The notes under the pieces: model-generated
The model's database searches: none
Told to the model about the DNA's origin: nothing
Seen by the model: the letters and a program-made list of their open reading frames with translations, nothing else
DNA from: Megalobrama amblycephala
Taxonomy: Eukaryota > Chordata > Actinopteri > Cypriniformes > Xenocyprididae
Assembly (NCBI RefSeq): GCF_018812025.1
Contig: NC_063049.1
Span: 17,135,258-17,199,257 of the forward strand
Direction of reading: 5' to 3'
Length of the DNA stretch: 64,000 nt
Shown here: positions 11,973 to 21,671 of the stretch, one piece after another
Layout: each line of letters begins with the position of its first letter
How positions within the stretch are numbered: the stretch's first letter is position 1
Translations under genes and position numbers: made by a program

Positions 11973-11981
11973 AGATCGGAC
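11973..11981 (+). promoter_or_regulatory. Candidate self-priming primer-binding site of Gypsy copy B
   Basis: AGATCGGAC immediately downstream of the 5' LTR can pair with GTCCGGTCT at 11654-11662 as eight Watson-Crick pairs plus one G-U wobble. The tRNA-type TGGCGC primer site usual in many retroelements is not seen. Self-priming by the 5' end of the element's own RNA is established for Tf1 and proposed for its vertebrate sushi relatives. Confidence 0.5.
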
Positions 11982-12000
11982 CAACACCGTCAGAACAACC

Positions 12001-12950
12001 ATGAGTCATCCAGATCCATTTCAAGACCTTGTTGATGCGCTTTGCCGCACGCTCACCAGCACTTACACGCCAACTCCTCCACGCCAGCACCTCTAGCACC
12101 TTCAGCGACCACTTCCGCATTCCGCATCTCCTTCGCCATCGGCGATCGCCAGTCCCATGGCCAAACCGGCACCCTTCACTGGCCAGGTGGAGGACTGCAA
12201 CGGATTCATCCGGCAGTGTCCACTGGTCCTGGAGCTGCAACCGCACTTGTTTCCCAACGACAGCGCAAAGGTGGCTTTCATCATCTCAACTGGAAAGAAG
12301 AGCTCTCCGCTGGGCTGAACCACTTTGTACACAGAAAAATCTGGTCGTTAAATCGCTATCAAGTTTCATTTCCCACTTCAAGGAAGTTTTTGGGAAACCA
12401 GCCTGGGATTCATCCATCGGTGAGAGGTTATGCAAACTGAAACAAGGTCTCATGTCTGTGTCTGATTATGCCATTCAGTTCCGTACCCTGGCTGCAGCAA
12501 GTGGTTGGAATGAACAAGCCCTTATCACCACCTATCATCAAGGCCTCGATCCACGTGTGCGGTTGCATCTCGCTGCATACGAGGACTCTATCGGGCTCGA
12601 GAAGTTCATCCAGCTATCCATCAGATTCGTCACACGTATGCAGCTGTGTCTCAAAGAGCACCAGGGCCAGCCGTTATTTCCATCCATCCTCTGCCAGCCA
12701 GAATCCGACAGCCATCCAGAACCAGCCATCGAACCCATGCAAATAGAGCACTCACGTCTTTCATCTGCTGAGCGACAGATGAGGCTGACCCAGAATCTCT
12801 GTCTTTACTGTGGCCGTGCTGGGCATTACATCTCTGAATGCCCCATTCGTCCAGTACGACCCATGGTGAGTGTTATCATGCCTACGTTGAATAAGATGAA
12901 ACCACTCACTATTGTTGTAACCCTCACTGCTGCTGATTTCTGTCTTCCAG
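12001..12950 (+). pseudogene. Gag of Gypsy copy B, frameshifted
   Basis: Capsid/nucleocapsid polyprotein of an LTR retrotransposon. The first ATG at 12001 opens MSHPDPFQDLVDALCRTLTS but reaches a stop after ~32 codons. Coding similarity continues in another frame (open 12029-13213), with typical gag phrases (KLKQGLMSVSDYAIQFRTLAA) and a CCHC zinc knuckle at ~12804-12842 (CLYCGRAGHYISEC, CX2CX4HX4C) that would bind genomic RNA. After the knuckle, sequence like the gag-pro boundary runs to ~12950 and then jumps straight to RNase H. Protease and RT are therefore deleted. Confidence 0.88.
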
Positions 12951-12954
12951 TCAA

Positions 12955-13510
12955 TTTCCCCTCCTGGCCCACCCAGATCCGGATCTCCCTTTCGTCGTCG
13001 AAGTCGACGCCTCAACCACAGGAGTGGGAGCGGTGTTATCCCAGCAGCAGGAGAATCCCTGTAAACTTCATCCATGTGCCTTCTTCTCCCGCAAACTCAA
13101 CCCGGCGGAGGTCAACTATGACATCGGGAACTGGGAGCTGTTGGACATCAAGCTTGCCCTGGAAGAGTGGAGGCATTGGCTCGAGGGAGCTAAACACCCA
13201 TTCTCAGTGCTGACAGACCATAAAAATCTGGAGTATTTACGGGACGCGAAACTACTGAACCCACGCCAAGCCAGATGGGCTCTGTTCTTTACCAGATTCC
13301 ACTTTACCATCTCCTATTGTCCTTGGTCAAAGAATGTAAAGGCCGATGCTCTGTCCCGTATTCATAGTCCTGAAGAAAGCACCGATGATCCAGAGCCCAT
13401 CATCCCTGAGAAACTGTTTGTCAGCCCCATTACCTGGTCCGCTGAGAAGCTCCACGAGCCGAATGCCTCCACCAACACCCCGCCGGGTTGTCCCCAATGT
13501 TTGCAGTATG
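12955..13510 (+). pseudogene. RNase H domain and start of integrase, Gypsy copy B
   Basis: Follows the internal deletion. RNase H motifs in order are [20 protein letters not shown] (~12985-13045), [13 protein letters not shown] with WELL in place of the usual [13 protein letters not shown], and KADALSRIH. The linker to integrase ([11 protein letters not shown]) is reached at ~13510, where the TTAA site of the nested piggyBac-like element breaks it. The pieces either side of that insertion are in continuous frame, so the break is secondary to the earlier deletions. Confidence 0.9.
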
Positions 13511-13514
13511 TTAA

Positions 13515-15070
13515 CACTCTGAGGTCTGAAAACACGCCGGCGCGTTTTGCAGGTTTTTTTTCACATTGCAGCAAAACAGACTTAAAATACTCCGTCATTT
13601 TTTTGTCATAGAGACAATAGATAAGTAATATATCAATTGAAACTATAGAATATCTTCTTTTATTTGTATACACTCAGAGTAAAAACACAATGTTGTGCTT
13701 TTTGTAAAATAAAGAAAATTAACATGATGCGTGATTTCTCCTCTCCCTCTGAACGAAGTCCAATCTGATAGTTCTCAGAAAATGAACTGTAACTTAGTGA
13801 ATACTAATCACAGAAAAATTAAACTTATGTCTAAAAAAAACGTTAAGATGTCAGGTTTTAAATCATGTAAGTCAAATCGAAAACAAACCTTCTGTGTTTA
13901 CGTAATCTGTATGAAAAGAGAGCCATGTCAGAAGTCCGTGATTCAGCTCATTATCTGCTAATGCGGCCACGCCCACAGAGCCAGCGCTATTCAGACGCAA
14001 ATTCAGAGGCAATACATGCATTCATCGTCTCAATCGAGTATTTATTGTCTTGAAAAGTGTTTATCTGGATGTAAAAGTCATGGTTAGCAAGCTCTAGAAG
14101 ACATGCAGTTAGTTCCTGTTTTCTTTTCTTCTATAGATGAATTTTAGATGAGTTTTTGTTTCTTTAGCGCCCTCCGGCTTGCAGTATGAATTGGAAACTC
14201 CATTCATGGAATAGCCTCTTCTTCTTTTAGATGAATTTGTGGACTAAAAATGCACAGAGAGCGCCCTCCGACTTCAAGGATGAATTGAAAACACCAGCGC
14301 TCATAGTAATGACAATGAATATTAAATAAATATAACTCCTCTGTATAGAAAATTGACATAAGCATATGAGAATCCAATATTTCTCCAAATGTGCATGCTT
14401 TTAAACTAAAAGCCTATATTCAGACTCTTTGCATCACAGAAATACATTATATTTTAAAGTATAATATATAACCATTACTTTATATTGTAATAATATTTTT
14501 CATATATCATGATGAGCTTGAGACATCACAGAAGGTTTTTTCACAGCCTACCTGACTGAAATGCCTCATTAATATGCAAGTCATTTCAGCTCATTACTAT
14601 CCAATTCTTTTGTCTTCTCAGGTGAGAATGGCCCATTATTCAGTGGTGATTCACGCCTCCACGCATACTGTGTTTCTTGGCAAAAAGTGTCTTACAAAAA
14701 CTAAATTAATATATTGTTTTATATGAAGGAGTAGGCAGCATAATTTTTACATAATTTTGAAGCAAAAACTCTAGTTTACAACCTCTAATACCCTGAAGTA
14801 TTGTAAAAACAGATTTACTATACTTTTTTTGGCCTGATTTCAGTGACTTAAGTTTTTTGTTTTTTCAATAACCACGCATAAATGTTATTCCTTCAAAAAC
14901 ACAAACATGTACATACATGTTCCTCACATATTATAGTAGACTAGTTTGTGCTGAATACAGTGTAATGACACTTTTTCCATTAATATGTTTATGAACAACT
15001 GAAAAAAGCACAAATGTCAGGGCATGTCAAAACTTCTCCAGGCCCCAAATCAGCCTCAGACTCCAGAGGG
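13515..15070 (+). mobile_element. TTAA-flanked piggyBac-like non-autonomous element, copy 1
   Basis: A 1,556-bp element with TTAA at 13511-13514 and 15071-15074, the target duplication diagnostic of piggyBac. Ends CACTCTGAGGTCTG and CAGACTCCAGAGGG form imperfect short TIRs. Near the left end is ACACGCCGGCGCGT, a GC-rich palindrome with one CpG-type change compared with copies 2 and 3. GCGCCCTCCGGCTTG and GCGCCCTCCGACTTC occur inside at ~14170 and ~14260. There is no transposase frame. It is inserted in Gypsy copy B and is more diverged than copies 2 and 3, which are nearly identical to each other. Confidence 0.88.
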
Positions 15071-15074
15071 TTAA

Positions 15075-15492
15075 ACAGACATGGCGCACTCCATTAATTC
15101 ATTCCGCGCACTCTTCACTGGGCACTGGCCACCCAGGGGTCAATGAGACCCTCTTGCTGTTAAAACAGTGCTTCTGGTGGCCCAACATGGCAGCCGACGT
15201 CAGGAGGTATGTACAGGGGTGCCAGGAATGTGCCGTCTTCAAGAGTCCACGCCATCTTCCCCCCGGGAAACTCCAACCTTTGCCCGTTCCAAACCGCCCC
15301 TGGTCACACCTAGGAGTAGATTTCATAACGGATCTCCCAGTCTCCAACGGTTGTACCTGTGTTCTGGTGGTAGTGGACCGATTCTCCAAGTCTTGTAGAT
15401 TAATTCCCTTACCTTACATGTATTCCAATACTATGGACTGCCTGAGGATATTGTGTCTGACCGTGGATCACAATTCACCTCCAGTGAATTAA
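15075..15492 (+). pseudogene. Integrase fragment, Gypsy copy B (3' truncated)
   Basis: Continuation of integrase after the nested element. It holds the HHCC zinc-binding region ([20 protein letters not shown], then CQEC) and the start of the DDE core ([22 protein letters not shown]). Near 15420 there is a second deletion or frameshift, after which [16 protein letters not shown] is readable in another frame. This keeps the second catalytic Asp, but the sequence runs into the 3' LTR at 15493 without the catalytic Glu, a chromodomain or a polypurine tract. Confidence 0.88.
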
Positions 15493-15945
15493 TGTCACAA
15501 CATGCCAGGCTCTACACTCACCCAATCACAATGCACTCCCTCTCCTGAGTATTAACTAGCCACACCTGACACGCATCAGCACTCATCACCACAGCAGCAT
15601 AAAAGACACTCCAGAGCACTCAGTCACTGTCTGGTCTCGTTAACGCATACCTACCTGTGATGCTTACCTCAAGGACTCTGCTAACTTCTACTTACCTGTA
15701 TCCAGCGTTCCATGTCACTCCTAGTGTCTCCTCGTCTCCTGTGAGTGTCTTCGTGTCTCGTCTGCTCCACGCCTGCCTGCTTCCACGATCCCTGGGAAAG
15801 ATAAAGACAAGTATCAGATCCAGTATCATCTTCAGTCACAAACTTAACCTGCTTCCACTCACCTGCACTCTGTCATCGATCTCTGGTTGTTCAATGAACT
15901 ATATATTAACTATACCTGTGTCTCCGTCCCCTTCTGTACGTAACA
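15493..15945 (+). repeat. 3' LTR of Gypsy copy B
   Basis: TGTCACAACATGCC...GTACGTAACA, 453 bp. The polyadenylation hexamer of the 5' LTR (AATAAA) reads AATGAA here. Flanked on the right by the duplicated TTATT (15946-15950). Confidence 0.93.
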
Positions 15946-16258
15946 TTATTTGAATTTATAAAGTTTTAAATATGGATATTTTTTGTTACACTAATGCATC
16001 CCTTCACTTCAAAAGGCCTTTATTAAACCCCTGGAGACGTATGGATTACTTTGATTATGGATGGATGCATTTTTTTTTTTTTAAAAGGTGGCCCCCCCAT
16101 TCGCAACCATTATAAACCTTGGAGGACTAAGGATATTTTTAAATATATCTCTGATTGTGTTTGTCTGAAAGAAGATAATCATATACACCTAGGATGGCTT
16201 GAGGGTGAGTAAATCATGGGATAATTTTGATTTTTGGGTGAACTATCCCTTTAATTCC
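15946..16258 (-). repeat. Miniature element, part 1 (interrupted by Gypsy copy B)
   Basis: On the minus strand it begins TTAAAGGGATAGTTCACCC near 16258 and runs through ATCTTCTTTCAGACAAACAC and AATCAGAGATATATTT to the Gypsy boundary. The relative at 37720-39303 has the same order of phrases without this interruption. TTAAAGG-GTTCACCC ends of this kind are very common in cyprinid non-coding DNA. A poly-T run sits at ~16070-16082. Confidence 0.75.
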
Positions 16259-16380
16259 AGGTTCCTCTGATTGGATAGTCCCTAAAATTAGGTGTAAAAA
16301 GAAAAAAAAATTCAGTTAAATTATGACTTATTTACTACCTTTTCAAAGTGTAAGGCAGAAATAGCATTAAAGTATAATAC

Positions 16381-16893
16381 TGTCACGGTTGCTGATCCGC
16401 TGTCTCATCCTGTGGTCTTGTGTGCGTGTGTTTTGTCACGTAATCGGTTCGTGTGGGCGTCGCCGCTGATTGTCTGATCAGCGGCAGCTGTTCCTTATCA
16501 CCTCAGCCTATTTAATGCCCTGTCTTTCGTCTCATGTTTGTCAGATTGTTGTATGGAGTTTCCTGTGTGTTCCCAGTGTTCCTCGTGTGTGTTACCTGTT
16601 GGATTGGAGTTCTCGTGTCTTCGTGTTCCTGTCTCTTGTTCTTCATTGGAAATACTCACACTGACCAGCTCACCACGGACTTCACACGATCTTCACTCAC
16701 CACGGACTTCCACAGGATCTTCACTCATCACGGACCTGCAACCACGATCTTCGCTCACCTCTTCCATGGCCCATCGAAGTCCCTGCGTCACCGCTCTCCT
16801 GCAGTCCAGTGATCTTTGCTTGTGTTTACCTGGTGTGAAGCTCAATAAATGAGATTTAACTTGCAATTGCATCTGCCTTGTTTCTCCGTGACA
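16381..16893 (+). repeat. 5' LTR of Gypsy copy C
   Basis: TGTCACGGTTGCTGATCC...TCTCCGTGACA. TATA-like TATTTAA at 16509-16515; AATAAA at 16844-16849. The predicted transcript start ~31 bp after TATA falls at GTCAGATTGTT (16540-16550). Three tandem-like CACGGAC phrases lie at ~16674-16735. Confidence 0.95.
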
Positions 16894-16894
16894 G

Positions 16895-16905
16895 AACGAT
16901 CTGAC
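16895..16905 (+). promoter_or_regulatory. Candidate self-priming primer-binding site of Gypsy copy C
   Basis: AACGATCTGAC begins two bases after the 5' LTR. Its reverse complement GTCAGATCGTT is found exactly (11/11) in the 3' LTR at 21306-21316 and with one wobble-compatible change in the 5' LTR at 16540-16550, placed where transcription should begin. An 11-nt self-primer at the RNA 5' end is the arrangement established for Tf1. Confidence 0.65.
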
Positions 16906-16909
16906 CAAC

Positions 16910-17834
16910 ATGGATGCAGCAAGTTCAGCGGCGCTGACTGAATTCATCAATCACAGTATAGCGCGGATGGATCAGCAGCAGGAGAGCATTTCATCGACTG
17001 GCCACGCTGTGCAGGCACTGGTGATGCAGGTGTCCGAGCTCTCCCAGCAACTTCAACAACTGCGCAACCCCACTGCGCCACCCACACCGCCTGAACGAGG
17101 AGAACAACCGGAGCCGCGCCTGCCTGTCCCACAACCTTACTGAGCCAAACTTCTGCAGAGCCTTTATTAACCGATGTTCTATGCATTTCTCGCTTCAGCC
17201 TCGAACCTTCGAAAGAGAAGAGACTAAGGTGGCATTTGTGCTCACACTGCTCACGGGACAGGCGGCCTTGTGGGGGACGGCGGTGTGGGAGAACCAGGAC
17301 CCATGCTGTTCCTCGTTCCAGGCACTTGCCGCGGAGATGAAGAGGGTCTTCGACCGTGCAGTCGCCGGCAAGGAAGCGGCCCGCCGACTCACGGAATTGA
17401 AACAAGGGAACCGCACCGTTGCAGAGTACTCCATTGAGTTCCGGACTCTCGCGGCGGAGTGCAGATGGAACGAGGAGGCGCAGTGGGACGTCTTCCTGCA
17501 TGGGTTGTCTGACCGTGTCCACAAGGAGATTTATGTCTTGGACTTGCCTCAAGATCTCAATGGGCTCATTGACCTCGCTCTACGGGTGGACGCTCGCCTT
17601 AATCGCATGGAGCGTTTTTCCCGGCCTGACCACGGAGGGAGTGGCACGGAGGTACGGGCAACCAGCATTGGGGACACGGTCGGCCACGCCTTCGACTCTG
17701 AACCCATGCAGGTAGGGAGAGCTCGGCTTTCCCAGGAGGAGAGAGAAAGGCGGAGATCCCAGGGCTTATGTATTTATTGTGGAGGAGCGGGACACTTCCT
17801 GAATGCATGCCCGTTAAAAGATCGAGCCCGGTAG
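16910..17834 (+). pseudogene. Gag of Gypsy copy C, one frameshift
   Basis: Retrotransposon capsid polyprotein. It starts at ATG 16910, five bases after the primer site (MDAASSAALTEFINHSIARM). The N-terminal part ends in VPQPY with a premature TGA at 17141. Coding continues one frame over from GAG at 17142 (EPNFCRAFINRC), so a small indel, perhaps a 5-nt loss, broke it. The rest is typical: TFEREETKVAFVLTLLTGQA, ELKQGNRTVAEYSIEFRTLA, and a CCHC knuckle near the end (CIYCGGAGHFLNAC, ~17773-17814). It stops at 17834. Pol overlaps it in the -1 frame, consistent with ribosomal frameshifting as in the sushi group, although no canonical slippery heptamer is evident in the overlap. Confidence 0.92.
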
Positions 17835-20800
17835 TAAGAGAGAGGCTACTATCGGGTGGGATCTCCGCAGAAAAGTCCTCACCATCCACTCTCCTGCCGG
17901 TAAGACTGAAATGGGCCACTCACACAATCACCTGTCAGGCCTTACTGGACTCTGGAGCAGAGGGTAATTTCATGGACACTCAGTTTGCACGAAAGTTTCA
18001 CTTACCCATCATTACACTCACCAAGCTGATCTCTGTCGACGCACTCAATGGCCAGAGCCTTCCTGACATCTCGCACACCACCAACGACATAACCATGATC
18101 ACCTCTGGTAACTACGTTGAACCCATTCACTTCCTTCTCATGGACTCTCCCCTAGCACCCATTGTTCTCGGACACCCCTGGCTCACGAAACACAACCCCA
18201 AGGTGGACTGGCGGCAGCACTCCATTCTGCAATGGAGCACTCAGTGTCATGAGTCTTGTTTTGTCTGCTTGTTCGTCTGTTTCTGTTTCTTTGTTACAGG
18301 AGAAGGCAGCGGATATGTCAAACGTGCCCGTGGAGTACATGGATCTGAAGGAGGTGTTCAGTAAGTCCCGTGCTGCTTCTCTCCCTCCGCATCGTCCCTA
18401 TGACTGTGCTATAGATTTACTGCCCGGTAAGTCTCCGCCTAAAGGCAAGCTATACTCTCTTTCTGTTCCAGAGAGGGAGGCCATGGAGAAATATATTTCT
18501 GATTCTCTAGCAGCGGGGTTCATCCGTCATTCCTCTTCTCCAGCGGGGGCGGGGTTCTTTTTTGTTGGAAAGAAGGATGGTTCCTTGCGACCTTGTGTTG
18601 ACTACCGGGGACTGAATAACATCACGGTAAAGAATACCTACCCTTTGCCGTTGATGTCTTCAGCCTTCGAGACGTTGCAGGGAGCATCTGTTTTCACAAA
18701 ACTGGATTTACGTAACGCTTATCATGGTTCGCATCAGGAAGGGGGATGAATGGAAGACCGCCTTTAATACCCCCAGGGGGCACTTTGAATACTTGGTCAT
18801 GCCCTTCGGGCTGTCCAACTCCCCGGCGGTCTTCCAAGCACTCGTCAATGATGTGTTGACAAATATGGTTGACCAGTTCATATATGTCTACCTGGATGAC
18901 ATATTGATTTTTTCCTCGTCTCTCCAGGAGCATGTTCAACATGTCAGACGAGTGCTTCAACGACTGCTAGAGAATGGGCTTTTTGTCAAGGCGGAGAAAT
19001 GCGATTTTCATGCACAGTCTGTTTCTTTCCTAGGGTACATCATCTCGTCTGAGGGAATTCGCATGGATCCTGACAAGGTTAAGGCTGTGGTGGATTGGCC
19101 AAGTCCAGATTCCCGTAAGGCCCTACAGAGGTTTCTGGGGTTTGCCAATTTTTACCGGCGGTTTATTCGCAACTTCAGCCAACTAGCCGCGCCTCTGACC
19201 GCCTTGACCTCCCCCAGAACGACGTTCAGGTGCTCTGATTCAGCGGATGCTGCATTTACCAAACTGAAAAGCCGCTTCGTTTCGGATCCCATTCTGATAG
19301 CCCCTGACTCCACACGTCAGTTCGTGGTGGAGGTCGATGCGTCAGAGGTGGGGGTAGGTGCAGTTCTATCCCAGCGTTCTCCCACAGACGATAAGATGCA
19401 TCCCTGCGTGTTTTATTCCCATCGTTTATCTCCAGCCGAGCGCAATTATGATATTGGTAACAGAGAGTTGCTGGCGGTCAAGTTAGCGTTGGAGGAATGG
19501 CGTCATTGGTTGGAAGGTTCGGGGGTACCTTTTATCGTTTGGACTGATCATAAGAACTTAGAGTATATCAGATCTGCCAAAAGACTTAACTCCAGGCAGG
19601 CTCGGTGGGCACTTTTTTTCGGACGTTTTGACTTTTCACTCTCGTACCGCCCAGGTTCTAAAAACATCAAACCCGATTCTTTATCTCGTATTTTTGATCC
19701 TTTCGAACGCCCATCTACTCCCGAGTGTATTCTTCCCCAGACATTAGTGGTCTCCACTCTGACATGGGAGATCGAATCGAAGGTCAAGTTGGCCTTAGAA
19801 GGGGTAACGCCTCCGCCCGGATGCCCACCGAATTGTTTGTTTGTGCCGGAAAGGTTAAGGTCCAATGTTATCAAGTGGGGGCATTGTTCCAACGTGGCCT
19901 GTCATCCAGGGTTAATCGTACCAATTTTTTGGTCAAGCAACGATTCTGGTGGCCTGCTATGGCTCGTGACGTTCGCAGTTTTGTTTTGGCTTGCTGAGTT
20001 TGTGCCACTGGTAAGACTTCCCCAGATGGGTTACTCCAACCGCTGTCTGTCCCTTCGAGACCCTGGTCCCACATTGCGCTAGATTTTGTCACCGCCCTCC
20101 CAGGGGAACACGGTTGTTTTGACCGTAGTGGACCGGTTCTCGAAGGCAACTCATTTCATCCCCTTGCCTAAATTACCCTCTGCTAAGGAGACAGCGGTAG
20201 CTGTCGTAGATCACGTCTTTCGGTTACATGGCCTCCCGATGAACGTGGTTTCCGACAGGGGGCCCCAATTTGTGTCCAAATTTTGGCAGGAGTTTTGTAA
20301 GTTACTGGGGGCGACGGTCAGTCTTTCGTCTGGGTTCCATCCTCAGAGCAATGGCCAAACCGAGAGAGCCAACCAGGATTTGGAGAAAATATTGCAATGT
20401 TTGGTCTCCAAGAATCCTTCCTCCTGGAGCCAACAACTCTCTATGGTGGAGTACGCCCATAATTCATTACCAGTGTTTTCCACGGGCCTCTCACCGTTTG
20501 AATGTAGTTTAGGTTACCAGCCACCTATCTTTCCCAGTCTGGAATCCGAAGTCGTGGTCCCCTCCGCTCACGCCTTCGTCCAGAGGTGCCACCGCACTTG
20601 GAATAGAGCCCGTGAGACTCTTCTCCAAGTGGGGGCGCGCACCAAGGCTAAGACTGATCGCCACCGGTCGAAGCCTCCCGTATACGTCGTGGGTCAAAAA
20701 GTGTGGCTTTCTACAAAGAACATTCCGCTCCGCTCCGTCTCTAATAAGCTTGCTCCCAAATTCATCGGCCCGTTCCCTGTCACCAAGATCATTAGTCTGG

Positions 20801-21132
20801 TGGCAGTCCATCTCAAACTTCCTCCAGCGTACAGGAGGATTCACCCCGCCTTTCATGTGTCCAAAATCAAGCCTGTGTTTCATTCACACATTAATCCGCC
20901 GACTCCGGTTCCCCCACCGCCGCGACTCGTAGACGGGGAACCCACATATTCGGTTAATCGTATTCTGGACTCGAGAAGGAGGGGACGCGGATTCCAGTAC
21001 TTGGTGGACTGGGAAGGTTACGGTCCGGAGGAGAGAAGTTGGGTACCTGCTAGGGACATCCTGGATCACACCCTTATCGATGATTACAATCAACAGGTAG
21101 GTGCTCCTGGCAACGCCGTGAGGCGTTCCTAG
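17768..21132 (+). pseudogene. Pol of Gypsy copy C: protease, RT, RNase H, integrase, chromodomain
   Basis: Polyprotein that would copy and integrate the element. Protease: LLDSGAEGNFMD (~17942-17977) and [10 protein letters not shown] frameshift lies in ~18240-18330. [19 protein letters not shown], then a 2-nt deletion near 18719, then [20 protein letters not shown] and the active site YLDD (18889-18900). RNase [28 protein letters not shown] and PDSLSR, all four acidic residues present. Integrase: zinc region frameshifted near 19900 with a stop after FVLAC near 19997; the core resumes at ~20086 with VDRFSKA, SDRGPQF and [10 protein letters not shown], spaced D-X35-E. Chromodomain: ~20950-21085 ([19 protein letters not shown]). 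Length and order are those of a complete chromovirus. At least four frame breaks make it inactive. Confidence 0.95.
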
Positions 21133-21144
21133 GAGGGGGGGTAC
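21132..21144 (+). promoter_or_regulatory. Polypurine tract of Gypsy copy C
   Basis: AGGAGGGGGGGTA directly before the 3' LTR (21145), the usual site for priming plus-strand DNA synthesis. Copy B has no such tract at its 3' LTR. Confidence 0.85.
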
Positions 21145-21661
21145 TGTCACGGTTGCTGATCCGCTGTCTCATCCTGTGGTCTTGTGTGTGTGTGTGTTTT
21201 GTCACGTAATCAGTTCGTGTGGGCGTCGCCGCTGATTGTCTGATCAGCGGCAGCTGTTCCTTATCACCTCAGCCTGTTTAATGCCCTGTCTTTCGTCTCA
21301 TGTTTGTCAGATCGTTGTATGGAGTTTCCCGTGTGTTCCCAGTGTTCCTCGTGTGTGTTACCTGTTGGATTGGAGTTCTTCGTGTCTTCGTGTTCCTGTC
21401 TCTTGTTCTTCGTTGGAAATACTCGCACTGACCAGCTCACCACGGACTTCACACGATCTTCACTCACCACGGACTTCCACAGGATCTTCACTCATCACGG
21501 ACCTGCAACCACGATCTTCACTCACGTGTTCCACGGCCCATCGAAGTCCCTGCGTCACCGCTCTCCTGCAGTCCAGTGATCTTTGCTTGTGTTTACCTGG
21601 TGTGAAGCTCAATAAATGAGATTTAACTTGCACTTGCATCTGCTTCTGTTTCTCTGTGACA
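21145..21661 (+). repeat. 3' LTR of Gypsy copy C
   Basis: TGTCACGGTTGCTGATCC...TCTCTGTGACA, with AATAAA at 21611-21616. The TATA-like box reads TGTTTAA here rather than TATTTAA. The duplicated AATAC follows at 21662-21666, and one base later comes the TTAA of the next element. Confidence 0.95.
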
Positions 21662-21671
21662 AATACTTTAA

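Larger units (their letters stand above)
11517..15945 (+). mobile_element. Ty3/Gypsy retrotransposon copy B, internally deleted, carrying a nested piggyBac-like element
   Basis: Two ~453-bp LTRs (11517-11970, 15493-15945) are flanked by a perfect 5-bp duplication TTATT (11512-11516 and 15946-15950), as expected for Ty3/Gypsy integrase. Gag, RNase H and part of integrase remain. Protease, RT, the end of integrase and any chromodomain are absent. A 1,556-bp TTAA-flanked element interrupts pol. The LTRs differ at about 19 positions by eye (~4%), implying a moderately old insertion. Confidence 0.95.
16381..21661 (+). mobile_element. Ty3/Gypsy chromovirus copy C, nearly full length
   Basis: LTRs at 16381-16893 and 21145-21661, target duplication AATAC at 16376-16380 and 21662-21666, primer site at 16895-16905, gag, pol with protease, RT, RNase H and integrase, a C-terminal chromodomain and a polypurine tract (21132-21144). 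Several frameshifts inactivate gag and pol. The LTRs differ at roughly 15 positions by eye (~3%). It lies 435 bp downstream of copy B and belongs to a different family. Confidence 0.97.

Noticed and set aside
12862..12952. Intron-like GTGAGT...TTCTGTCTTCCAG in Gypsy copy B
   Set aside because: The stretch matches the gag-protease boundary coding sequence of related elements, so the splice-like ends are probably coincidental. Only RNA data could show otherwise.
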